The notes below the pieces were generated by a model. It was not told the DNA's origin. It was given only the letters and a program-made list of their open reading frames with translations, and made no database searches. A DNA stretch of 64,000 nt. Source: Frankiaceae bacterium. GTDB lineage: Bacteria > Actinomycetota > Actinomycetes > BP-191. Shown in pieces: positions 18,882 through 26,922 of the stretch. Position numbers and translations under genes: made by a program. Location: contig JAVEEC010000012.1 in NCBI GenBank assembly GCA_030840645.1, positions 42,204 through 106,203 of the forward strand, written 5' to 3'. Position 1 is the first letter of the stretch; every line of letters starts with the position of its first letter.

Positions 18882-19154
18882 ATGCCGAAGTACGTGATCG
18901 AACGCGCCATCTCCGGCGCCGGGACGCTCTCACCGGCCGAGCTGCGCGGCATCAGCCGCACCTCGAACGCCGTGCTCGCCGGGATGTCCCCGCGCGTGCA
19001 GTGGCAGCAGAGCTACGTCACCGACGACAAGATCTACTGCGTCTACATCGCCGACGACGTCGACGCCGTGCTGGAGCACGCGCGCCGCGGCGGCTTCCCC
19101 GCGGACAGCGTCGCCCACGTCTCGTCGGTCATCGACCCCACGTCGGGCGACTGA
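18882..19154 (+). CDS. DUF4242 family protein (copy 1)
   Basis: MPKYVIERAISGAGTLSPAELRGISRTSNAVLAGM..QQSYVTDDKIYCVYIADD. Confidence 0.8.
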   Translation: MPKYVIERAISGAGTLSPAELRGISRTSNAVLAGMSPRVQWQQSYVTDDKIYCVYIADDVDAVLEHARRGGFPADSVAHVSSVIDPTSGD

Positions 19155-19249
19155 CCCGCGGCAAAAGATGGGGAATCTGCCCGATGTTCAGATTCGCCCC
19201 CTTCGGCCAGTATCTCCTTCGCAACCACTACACCTCAGGAGGGAACACC

Positions 19250-19525
19250 GTGCACCGCTACCTGATCGAACGAGAGCTGCCGGGCGCCGGCAAGCTCAGC
19301 GCCGAGGAGCTCGCCGGGATCACCAAGACGTCGAACGGCGTCCTCGCCGGCATGGCCGGCCGCGCCCAGTGGATCGAGAGCTACGTCACCGACGACGCCA
19401 TCACCTGCGTCTACCTCGCCGACAGCCCGGAGACGATCCGCGAGCACGCGAACGCCGGGGGCTTCCCGGCAACCGTGATCCGCGAGGTCGTCGAGGTGAT
19501 CGACCCGACCACCGGCCAGTCGTGA
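19250..19525 (+). CDS. DUF4242 family protein (copy 2)
   Basis: GTG start after CAGGAGGG SD; HRYLIERELPGAGKLSAEELAGITKTSNGVLAGM..ESYVTDDAITCVYLADS. Confidence 0.78.
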   Translation: MHRYLIERELPGAGKLSAEELAGITKTSNGVLAGMAGRAQWIESYVTDDAITCVYLADSPETIREHANAGGFPATVIREVVEVIDPTTGQS

Positions 19526-20790
19526 TGCGCCGACTGCTCGTCGCCCTGGTCGCGGTGGCCGCCGTCGCGCCCGCGACGACGGCGACGGCGACGGCGAGCC
19601 CGCCCAACCCCGACGGCACGGTCGTGCGCGCGTGGAACGACCTTGCGTTCGCGACCGTGCGGGACACCAAGGGCGGGGACGCCACCGCCGCGCGGCTCTA
19701 CGCGATGGTCGATGTCGCCGTCTTCGACGCGGTCAACGGCCTGGCCGCCGACCCGCGCGAGCCTGCGCTGGTGCCCGGGTCCGGGCAGGGCGACCCGACT
19801 GCTGCCGCCGCGACCGCGGCACACGACGTGCTCACCGGTCTGTACCCGAGCCGCGCGGCGACGTACGACGCGCGGCTCGCGCAGGACCTCGCGTCGGTGG
19901 ACAGCCCGAGCCGGCGCAACGACGGCAGGGCGTGGGGTGCCCACGTCGCCGCTGCCGTCCTGGCGGCGCGCGCCGACGACGGATCCGCGCCGAACGACAC
20001 GCTGCCCGCGGGGACCGGCCCCGGCCGGTACCGGGCCGCGTGGTCCGGGGCGCAGTTCCGCAACCTGCGACCGTTCGCGATCGATGACCCCGAGCGGTAC
20101 GCCGGCAGCGGCCCGCCCGCGCTGGCCAGCAAGGAGTACGCCCGCGCGTTCGAGGATGTCCGGACCGTGGGCAACGCGGCGACGGCCGACCCCGCCGCGT
20201 CGGCGACGTTCAAGTACTGGAGCCTCGGCGGCGGCACGGACCAGCCGCCGGGCGCGTGGCTCCAGGTGGGCGGCGCCGTCTCGGCGGCGCGGTCGCTGTC
20301 GCTCGCGGAGACCGCACGGCTGTTCGCGCTGGAGAGCATGGCCCTGGCGGACACGGTCGCGCCGACGTACGCCACCAAGTACCGGTTCGCGGCGTGGCGG
20401 CCGGACACCGCGATCCACGAGGCCGACACCGATGGCAACGACGCCACGGCGCCGGACGCCACGTGGACCGCGCGGGGCGGCAGCGCGTCGTCGCCGGAGC
20501 ACTGGTCCGGGCACAGCTCGTTCAGTGCTGCGGGCGCGGCGGTCCTCGCTGGCTTCTTCTGCACCGACCGCGTCCGGTTCACGCTGGCCACGGACTCGGG
20601 GGCGGGGGAGGCGCGGACGTACCCGAGCTTCTCGGCGGCCGCGCTGGAGGCCGGCCGGTCCCGGGTGCTCGGCGGGCTGCACTTCGAGTTCAGCAACCGG
20701 GCCGGTCTCGTGTCCGGTGTGCGCGTCGCCTACGAGGTGCTCACCACCGCGTTGCGACCGACCGGGCAGCGGCGGTCGGACGACTGCTGA
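19525..20790 (+). CDS. Secreted vanadium-dependent haloperoxidase/PAP2-like protein
   Basis: Signal peptide; KYRFAAWRPDTAI..HWSGHSSFSAAGAAVLAGFF..GRSRVLGGLHFEFSNRAG. Confidence 0.8.
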   Translation: MRRLLVALVAVAAVAPATTATATASPPNPDGTVVRAWNDLAFATVRDTKGGDATAARLYAMVDVAVFDAVNGLAADPREPALVPGSGQGDPTAAAATAAHDVLTGLYPSRAATYDARLAQDLASVDSPSRRNDGRAWGAHVAAAVLAARADDGSAPNDTLPAGTGPGRYRAAWSGAQFRNLRPFAIDDPERYAGSGPPALASKEYARAFEDVRTVGNAATADPAASATFKYWSLGGGTDQPPGAWLQVGGAVSAARSLSLAETARLFALESMALADTVAPTYATKYRFAAWRPDTAIHEADTDGNDATAPDATWTARGGSASSPEHWSGHSSFSAAGAAVLAGFFCTDRVRFTLATDSGAGEARTYPSFSAAALEAGRSRVLGGLHFEFSNRAGLVSGVRVAYEVLTTALRPTGQRRSDDC

Positions 20791-20795
20791 GCGGA

Positions 20796-20842
20796 GGGGA
20801 CCCGCACGGCAGACCCGGGGGACCCGCACGGCAGACCCGGCC
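20796..20842. repeat. Tandem direct repeat, 22-bp unit GACCCGCACGGCAGACCCGGGG, about 2 copies
   Basis: Directly read downstream of the haloperoxidase stop. Confidence 0.75.
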
Positions 20843-20854
20843 CTGACACGAAAC

Positions 20855-20901
20855 ACCCGGCGGCCGGCCGTTCCCCGAAGGGAGCGGTCAGGCCGCCGGG
20901 T
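20855..20901. terminator. Nested hairpin, outer stem ACCCGGCGGCC/GGCCGCCGGGT with inner hairpin
   Basis: 11-bp perfect outer stem between convergent genes. Confidence 0.65.
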
Positions 20902-20939
20902 GATCGTTCGACGGGCTGTGTGCGGACTACGCGTGGGAT

Positions 20940-21407
20940 CTAGTGGTGACCGTCGTCGCCGTGACCGTGGTCGTCACCGTGGTCGTGACCGTCGCCGTGG
21001 TCGTCGTCGCAGTCCTTGTCCTTGTGGTGCGGGTCGCACGGATCCTGGTTGCCCGAGACGGGACGGCAGTGCTTGTTCTTCTGGTCGTCCTTGCCCTTGC
21101 CGTCGTCGCAATGGTTGTCGTGGTCACCGTCGTGGTCGCCGTCGTGGTCGCCACCACCGCCCCCGCCACCGCCGTGGTCGCCACCACCGCCCCCGCCACC
21201 GCCGTGGTCGCCGCCCCCACCACCACCGCCACCCTTGGGGCCGCCGTTGTCGGACTGCTGCGAGCCCTGCAGGGTGAGGTCGAGAGCGGTGCTACGCCCG
21301 GTCCCGGGGTCGACGCGTTCGAGGGAGAGCAGGCCGCCGAAGCTCGCGGACCCGATGAGGGCCACGACGACGGACTTCCGGATGCTCAGCCGGGTCACCA
21401 ATGTCAT
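20940..21407 (-). CDS. Secreted/anchored Gly-rich, His-Asp-rich low-complexity protein with C-terminal Cys residues
   Basis: GGGGGGGGDHGGGGGGGGDHGGGGGGGGDHDGDHDGDHDNHCDDGKGKDDQKNKHCRPVSGNQDPCDPHHKDKDCDDDHGDGHDHGDDHGHGDDGHH. Confidence 0.6.
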   Translation of the reverse strand: MTLVTRLSIRKSVVVALIGSASFGGLLSLERVDPGTGRSTALDLTLQGSQQSDNGGPKGGGGGGGGDHGGGGGGGGDHGGGGGGGGDHDGDHDGDHDNHCDDGKGKDDQKNKHCRPVSGNQDPCDPHHKDKDCDDDHGDGHDHGDDHGHGDDGHH

Positions 21408-21508
21408 ACCGGCTTCCTTCCGTCGTTGGAAACGGTCAAACGTCCCGAACCAGGAAACTAGCCGCGTTCGTCGCACCCAGGCAACTCGCAGACGCGAAGG
21501 CCAGCGAT

Positions 21509-23317
21509 CTATGGCGGGGCCAGTACCCCGCTCACTGACAGGCTGTTGTCGAGCGAGTACGTGCCGTCAGGTTTGCGGTCACGCCAGGCCCAGCCGGGCG
21601 GCAGGTGGACTGTCAGGTGCAGCACGTCGCCCGTGTGGCCGGGGGTGGGGACGACCAGCAGCTGGTACCGCCGGTCGCGGCCCTCCGTGACGAGGAGCTG
21701 GGGCACGGTCCAGCCCAGGTCGATGACCGTCGTGGCGCCGGGCTTCGCGGCGCGCAGCCAGCCGGCAGCCGGGTGCCCCGCGAGGTCCGGCTCCGTTGCG
21801 TCCGGCTTGTCCGCGCTGGTCGCGAGCGTGCCGCCTGCCGGACCGTAGATGGTGATGTAGCTCTGCGAGTCGATGTTGAGCGGTCCGGCCGGCGCGGTGT
21901 TCGCGATCGTCACGCGCGTCGTCACCCGCGCCGAGCCGTCGGCCGCGAGGTCGACCGTGTGGTCGACGGTCCGGCGCAGGCCGCGGCCGTTCTTGGCGGC
22001 GTACGCGAACTCGGAGAGCGCGAGGAAGTCCCCGTCGGTCCGGGGGAGGGCGCCGTCCCACCCGCGCGTGGCGAGGGCGCGTTGCACCTCGGGGTCGGTC
22101 GTCCAGACCAGCAGCTCGCGCGCGGCGAGACCGGCGCCCGCGGCCTGGCCGAGCGCGGGCCACTGAGCCCGGGGAGCGTTCACGAGACGCTGCAATGCCA
22201 CCTGCGCCAGCTCGACGACGAACCCCTTGCGCCCGCCCGGCCGCGCGACCGGCTCGCGGTGCGTGTAGTCGTCGGCCAGCCGGATCACGTTGTCCGCCGA
22301 CACGGTGTCCGGGTACGACGGCAGCTTCACCGGCCCGACGACCTTCAGCACCCGCGCGAGGAAGTCCGGGGTCACCGACACCACCCCGTCCACCGGCCGT
22401 TCCCCGCCGCGCCGCCACAGCTCGCGGGCCAGTGCCGCCGAGGTCGGCCAGTCGGGCGACGTGTTGGCGTTCGCGATGCTCTGCTGCGAACGGGGCACCG
22501 CGAACTGCAGCGCGGACGCCGACTGCGCAAGCGGCAGCGCGGCGGCAGGGCGCGGGAGGTACCAGCTCTCGATCGGCGCGTACCGCTCGAGACGGAGCCG
22601 GCCGTTCGTCCCCGCGAGGACGCCGTACGTGCCGATGAACCCGCCCGTCGGCCGTACCTCGTCCGGGTTCTGCGACACGACGAGGTAGCGACGCGGGCCC
22701 GCGCCACCCGCGAACCGGATCATCGCGTTGAGGCCATCCTTGAGCGCGGCGACCCGCCCGCGCGCCTGGGGCAGGCGGCGTTCGACCTCGCGTTGCTGCG
22801 CGGACAGCGGCCAGACCAGGCGGTAGCCGCGCAGCGCCGCGACCTGCGCCTCGGCGCTCGCGAGCACCTGGTCCGCCGTGCCCGCCGCGGCCTGCATCTC
22901 CCGCAGCGCGGCGATCGGGTCACCCCCGCTGCCCCCGAGACCGTCGATCGCTGTCGCGATCTCGCGCCCGCCCGCGGCGACGTCGTGCCCGGCCCGGGTG
23001 AAGCGTTCGACGGCTCTGAGCTGGACGCGCACGAACGGCGTCGCGCGCAGGACGTAGCCGGCCGGTCCCAGGCCGCGTACCGCGGCGTTGGCTCTGTCGA
23101 AGCTGCGCTCCGCGCGCGTCAGGCGGGCCTGCGCCGTCTTCGCGTCGCCGGCGGCGAGCGCGGTCTCCGCGGTACGCAGCGACGCGGCCCCTGACCGCCC
23201 GTCCAGGGCGGCGCGGACGAGCTGGACGGCCGACCAGGCGAGGCAGGCGAGCAGGGCCGCGACGAGGATCCGCCGGGCCGACCGCACGCCACCGCCTGTC
23301 GTACGCACTCGTGCCAC
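21509..23317 (-). CDS. DUF4012 domain-containing protein
   Basis: RRYLVVSQNPDEVRPTGGFIGTYGVL..YPDTVSADNVIRLADDYTHREP; N-terminal TM. Confidence 0.8.
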   Translation of the reverse strand: MARVRTTGGGVRSARRILVAALLACLAWSAVQLVRAALDGRSGAASLRTAETALAAGDAKTAQARLTRAERSFDRANAAVRGLGPAGYVLRATPFVRVQLRAVERFTRAGHDVAAGGREIATAIDGLGGSGGDPIAALREMQAAAGTADQVLASAEAQVAALRGYRLVWPLSAQQREVERRLPQARGRVAALKDGLNAMIRFAGGAGPRRYLVVSQNPDEVRPTGGFIGTYGVLAGTNGRLRLERYAPIESWYLPRPAAALPLAQSASALQFAVPRSQQSIANANTSPDWPTSAALARELWRRGGERPVDGVVSVTPDFLARVLKVVGPVKLPSYPDTVSADNVIRLADDYTHREPVARPGGRKGFVVELAQVALQRLVNAPRAQWPALGQAAGAGLAARELLVWTTDPEVQRALATRGWDGALPRTDGDFLALSEFAYAAKNGRGLRRTVDHTVDLAADGSARVTTRVTIANTAPAGPLNIDSQSYITIYGPAGGTLATSADKPDATEPDLAGHPAAGWLRAAKPGATTVIDLGWTVPQLLVTEGRDRRYQLLVVPTPGHTGDVLHLTVHLPPGWAWRDRKPDGTYSLDNSLSVSGVLAPP

Positions 23318-23393
23318 CCTACGGCGAGCGGCGCCGGACCACCTGATCTGGTTCGGAACGGGGGCCGCGCTCGGCTACCATGACGCGGCACCT

Positions 23394-23466
23394 GCGCTCG
23401 TAGCTCAACGGATAGAGCATCTGACTACGGATCAGAAGGTTGGGGGTTCGAGTCCCTCCGAGCGCG
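23394..23466 (+). tRNA. tRNA-Arg (ACG)
   Basis: GCGCTCG/CGAGCGC acceptor, CTACGGA anticodon loop, GGTTCGAGTCC T-arm. Confidence 0.96.
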
Positions 23467-23470
23467 CTCA
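23425..23470 (+). repeat. attL-like repeat (3' half of tRNA-Arg)
   Basis: Identical to 25991..26036. Confidence 0.9.
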
Positions 23471-23559
23471 TGAAGTCGCAGGTCAGAGGCTTGCTCGGCT
23501 GTCGCTGACCTCGCCTCATAGGGTGGGTCGGTGGCGCGGGTCGCCGCGAAGCGGGGTGA

Positions 23560-25665
23560 GTGCGTTTGAAGGCGTCTGAGGCGCGGCTGCTGGATCTGCT
23601 CGCCAAGGGCAGCCAGTTCGTCATCCCGATTTACCAGCGGACGTACTCCTGGACCGACAGCGAGTGCGAGCAACTGTGGTCGGACATCGTGCGCGCGGGC
23701 AACGACGACCAGCTCGACGCGCATTTCGTCGGGTCGATCGTGCACGTCGAGAAGGGCCTGTCGAACCTCGTCTCGCAGGAACCGAACCTCGTCATCGACG
23801 GCCAGCAACGGCTCACGACGACGACGCTGATCCTGGCCGCTCTCGCGCAGGCGCTGGACACCCTTCCGGAAGAGGGACGCGAGCCGCTCGACGGGTTCTC
23901 GCCGAAGAAGATCCGCAACCGCTACCTGGTGAACAGCGACGAGGACGGCGAGAGGTTCCACAAGCTTCTGCTGTCGCAGGGCGACAAGGAGACGCTCAAG
24001 GCGATCGTCCAGCAGGTGGACTCCCCGCCGCAGCCGTCGGAGCGGGTGGCCGCGAACTTCGAGCTCTTCCGGATGAAGCTCGGCGCGCCCGGGCTCGACC
24101 TCTCTGCGGTGTGCCGGGGGCTGGCAAAGCTCACGGTTGTCGACATCCGGCTCGACCGTACGCACGACAACCCGCAACTGATCTTCGAATCCATGAACAG
24201 CACGGGGCGGCGGCTCTCGCAGGCGGACCTGATCCGCAACTACGTCCTCATGGGGCTCAAGCCGTCGGTTCAGGAGGCGATGTACGCGAAGTACTGGCGC
24301 CCCATGGAGGCGGAGTTCGGGCAGGCGGTCTACGAGGAGCAGTTCGACGAGTTCGTCCGTCACTTCCTGACCGTCCTCACCGGTGAGATCCCGCGGCTAG
24401 GTGACATCTACGAGGCGTTCAAGACGTACGCGCGCTCGGTGCAGTCGGAGGGCGAGACGGTCGAGCCGTTGCTGAGCCAGCTTCGCGACTACTCGCGCCG
24501 GTACTGCGCGGTCGCGCTTGGCCATGAGAGAGACCCTCGGCTCGCGGCTACGTTCCGCGACCTGCGGGAGATCAAGGCGGACGTCGTCTACCCGTTCCTG
24601 CTCGAGCTGTACACCGACTACGAGCTCGGGACGCTGATGGCGGCAGAGCTCGGCGACGTCGTTGACCTGACCGCGTCATACCTGTTCCGGCGCGCCGTCT
24701 GCCGCGTGCCCACCAACTCCCTCAACACGACGTTCGCGACGTTCTCGAAGGCGCTACGGAAGGACCGGTACCTCGACAGCGTCAAGGCGCACTTCCTCGG
24801 GATGAAGAGCTACCGCGCCTTCCCGACCGACGACGAGTTCTTCGCGGCGCTGACGTCGTCGGACCTCTACAACTTCAAGCGGCGGACGTACTTCCTTCGC
24901 CACCTCGAGAACTATGGGCGGAAGGAGCACGTCGTGATCGAGGACTACACGATCGAGCACATCCTCCCCCAGAACGAGAACCTCTCCGAAGCGTGGCGCG
25001 CCGCCCTCGGCTCGGACTGGCAGGAGGACCAGGCGAGGTACCTGCACACCCTCGGCAACCTCACGCTCACCGGCTACAACAGCGAGTACAGCGACCACCC
25101 GTTCGTGAAGAAGCGCGACATGGAGGGTGGCTTCAAGGACAGCCCGCTGCGGCTGAACAGGGGGCTCGGTGCGCTGGAGGAGTGGGGCGCGGTGCAGATC
25201 GCGGAACGCGCGGAGCGCCTGGCGAAGCAGGCTCTTGAGATCTGGCCACGGCCGGTGCTGGACGGCGAGACGCTGGCCCAATTCCAGGAGGTGCGGCCGG
25301 AGACCGGGTTCTCGATCGAGGACCATCCGAATCTGCTCCCGCCGGCACGGCGGGCGCTGTTCGAGAGGTTCCGCGGCGAGGTGCTCGCGCTCAATCCGAC
25401 GGTCACCGAGTACTTCCTCAAGCTCTACGTCGCCTACAAGAGCGAGACGAACTTCGTCGATGTCGTCCCCCAGGTCGCGCGGCTGCGGCTGTCGCTCAAC
25501 CTGCCGTTCGAGGCGCTGCACGACGAGCGCCGGCTCGCGTGGGACGTCACCGGCAAGGGCCACTGGGGGAACGGCAACATTGAGGTCGCGCTGGACGAGT
25601 CGAGCGACTTCGCGTACGTGATGGGGCTCGTCAGGCAGGCGTACGAGTTCCAGCTCGGCGAGTAG
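23560..25665 (+). CDS. GmrSD-like protein: DUF262 + DUF1524 (HNH) + C-terminal DUF5655-like region; putative type IV restriction/anti-phage protein
   Basis: IPIYQRTYSW, VIDGQQRLTTTTLI, IFESMNSTGRRLSQADLIRNYVLM; EHILPQN..YLHTLGNLTLTGYNSEYSDHPF; C-terminal FLKLYVAYKSETNFVDVVPQVARLRLSLNLPF. Confidence 0.93.
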   Translation: MRLKASEARLLDLLAKGSQFVIPIYQRTYSWTDSECEQLWSDIVRAGNDDQLDAHFVGSIVHVEKGLSNLVSQEPNLVIDGQQRLTTTTLILAALAQALDTLPEEGREPLDGFSPKKIRNRYLVNSDEDGERFHKLLLSQGDKETLKAIVQQVDSPPQPSERVAANFELFRMKLGAPGLDLSAVCRGLAKLTVVDIRLDRTHDNPQLIFESMNSTGRRLSQADLIRNYVLMGLKPSVQEAMYAKYWRPMEAEFGQAVYEEQFDEFVRHFLTVLTGEIPRLGDIYEAFKTYARSVQSEGETVEPLLSQLRDYSRRYCAVALGHERDPRLAATFRDLREIKADVVYPFLLELYTDYELGTLMAAELGDVVDLTASYLFRRAVCRVPTNSLNTTFATFSKALRKDRYLDSVKAHFLGMKSYRAFPTDDEFFAALTSSDLYNFKRRTYFLRHLENYGRKEHVVIEDYTIEHILPQNENLSEAWRAALGSDWQEDQARYLHTLGNLTLTGYNSEYSDHPFVKKRDMEGGFKDSPLRLNRGLGALEEWGAVQIAERAERLAKQALEIWPRPVLDGETLAQFQEVRPETGFSIEDHPNLLPPARRALFERFRGEVLALNPTVTEYFLKLYVAYKSETNFVDVVPQVARLRLSLNLPFEALHDERRLAWDVTGKGHWGNGNIEVALDESSDFAYVMGLVRQAYEFQLGE

Positions 25666-25990
25666 CCGCGCGTCAGTTAGGGGGCGCAGGCGGGCGCGGG
25701 TCACGTCGACCAGTCGGCGGACTGCCGCGCGGGAGCGGGCGCCGCGGGTTGCTTCGGCGACGAGGTCGCGGACCGCGGCCGTGCATGGACCGCGTGGCGC
25801 GGTTGTAGGCGTCGAGCGGTACGCACGGTCGGACGCTCGCGGTCGAAGGCCACAACCTTCTAACAGAGTTCTAACGAACGGGTCGATCTGGGGGATCATG
25901 GCCCGGCCGGGACGTCACGGACGGACCGCGCGACCGGCACCACTGAGCACGAGGAAGATCAAAGAGACTGCGGGACGCTCTCGGCGACGG

Positions 25991-26036
25991 CTACGGATCA
26001 GAAGGTTGGGGGTTCGAGTCCCTCCGAGCGCGCTCA
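25991..26036 (+). repeat. attR-like repeat: orphan 3' half of tRNA-Arg
   Basis: Perfect 46-bp copy starting in the anticodon loop; no 5' half. Confidence 0.9.
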
Positions 26037-26214
26037 CAACGTCGCAGGTCAGAGGCTTGCACGGCTGTCTGACCTCGGGGTTGGGACCTCCAGAGGCCCG
26101 ACTTCTAACGAACTTCGAACGGAGCTCTCCCGGTCGCGCGGCGTTCCTGACAAGTCGCCGGGCGTCCGTCACCAAGGCGGTCGCCCCCGAGCCGGGCGTC
26201 GTGCGACCGGGGGG

Positions 26215-26922
26215 TCAGCTGGGCAGCACGAACTCCTCGACGCCGACGAGCCGGTATCCGGCACCGACCTCCGTGAGCAGGTGGACGGGGTTCGCCGGCT
26301 CCGCCTCGATGATCCGGCGGAGGTGGCTGACGTAGAGCCGCAACGAGCTGGCCTCGCTGCCGTGCGACGACCCCCACACCGCGTTGATGAGCTGGTGCCG
26401 GGTGAGGAGCTTGCCCGGGTTGGCGAGGAACGCGTCCAGCAGCGCCCACTCCGTGGCCGTGAGCCGGACGGGCTCGCCGTCCCTGGTGACGGTGCGCGTG
26501 GCGAGGTCCACGACCGCGCGGCCCGCACGGACGACAGGCGGCCGCGGCGCTGCAGCGGTCTCGGCGCGGCGGAACAGCGCGCGCAGCCGCGCGAGTAGTT
26601 CGTCGAGGCTGAACGGCTTGATCACGTAGTCGTCGGCGCCGGCGTCGAGGGCCGCGACCTTGTCGGCGTCGCGGTCCAGCGCGGAGAGGATCAACACGGG
26701 GACGACCGAGAAGGTACGGAGCCGGCGGACGACCTCGGGCCCCTGGATGCCGGGCAGCCCCATGTCGAGGACGACCAGGTCGGGCGCTGCCGTCGCGGCG
26801 ATCTCCAACGCGGTCTCGCCGTCCGCCGCGCCCAGGACGCGGTAGCCCTCGCTGGAGAGCCTGGACGTCAGGGCCGAGAGGATGTGCCGCTCGTCGTCGA
26901 CCACGAGGATCGTCGCGTTCAT
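26215..26922 (-). CDS. OmpR-family response regulator, KdpE-like
   Basis: [84 protein letters not shown]. Confidence 0.85.
   Translation of the reverse strand: MNATILVVDDERHILSALTSRLSSEGYRVLGAADGETALEIAATAAPDLVVLDMGLPGIQGPEVVRRLRTFSVVPVLILSALDRDADKVAALDAGADDYVIKPFSLDELLARLRALFRRAETAAAPRPPVVRAGRAVVDLATRTVTRDGEPVRLTATEWALLDAFLANPGKLLTRHQLINAVWGSSHGSEASSLRLYVSHLRRIIEAEPANPVHLLTEVGAGYRLVGVEEFVLPS

Larger units (their letters stand above)
23425..26078. mobile_element. Putative tRNA-Arg-integrated mini-island carrying one DUF262/DUF1524 gene, bounded by a 46-bp perfect direct repeat
   Basis: CTACGGATCAGAAGGTTGGGGGTTCGAGTCCCTCCGAGCGCGCTCA at 23425..23470 and 25991..26036; homology continues imperfectly about 40 bp; no recombinase ORF. 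Confidence 0.7.

Noticed and set aside
21144-21230. Regular 30-bp repeats considered as a CRISPR-like or minisatellite array
   Set aside because: Repeats are contiguous without spacers and encode the in-frame Gly8-Asp-His repeat; explained as coding.
23319-23624. Minus-strand ORF with SALGGTRTPNLLIRSQMLYPLSYERR, and its echo at 25915..26175
   Set aside because: This is the antisense translation of tRNA-Arg and its duplicated half, a well-known spurious ORF, not a protein gene.
23425-26078. Search for an integrase, excisionase or relaxase within the tRNA-Arg island
   Set aside because: No ORF with recombinase motifs was visible on either strand; the other ORFs there look spurious.
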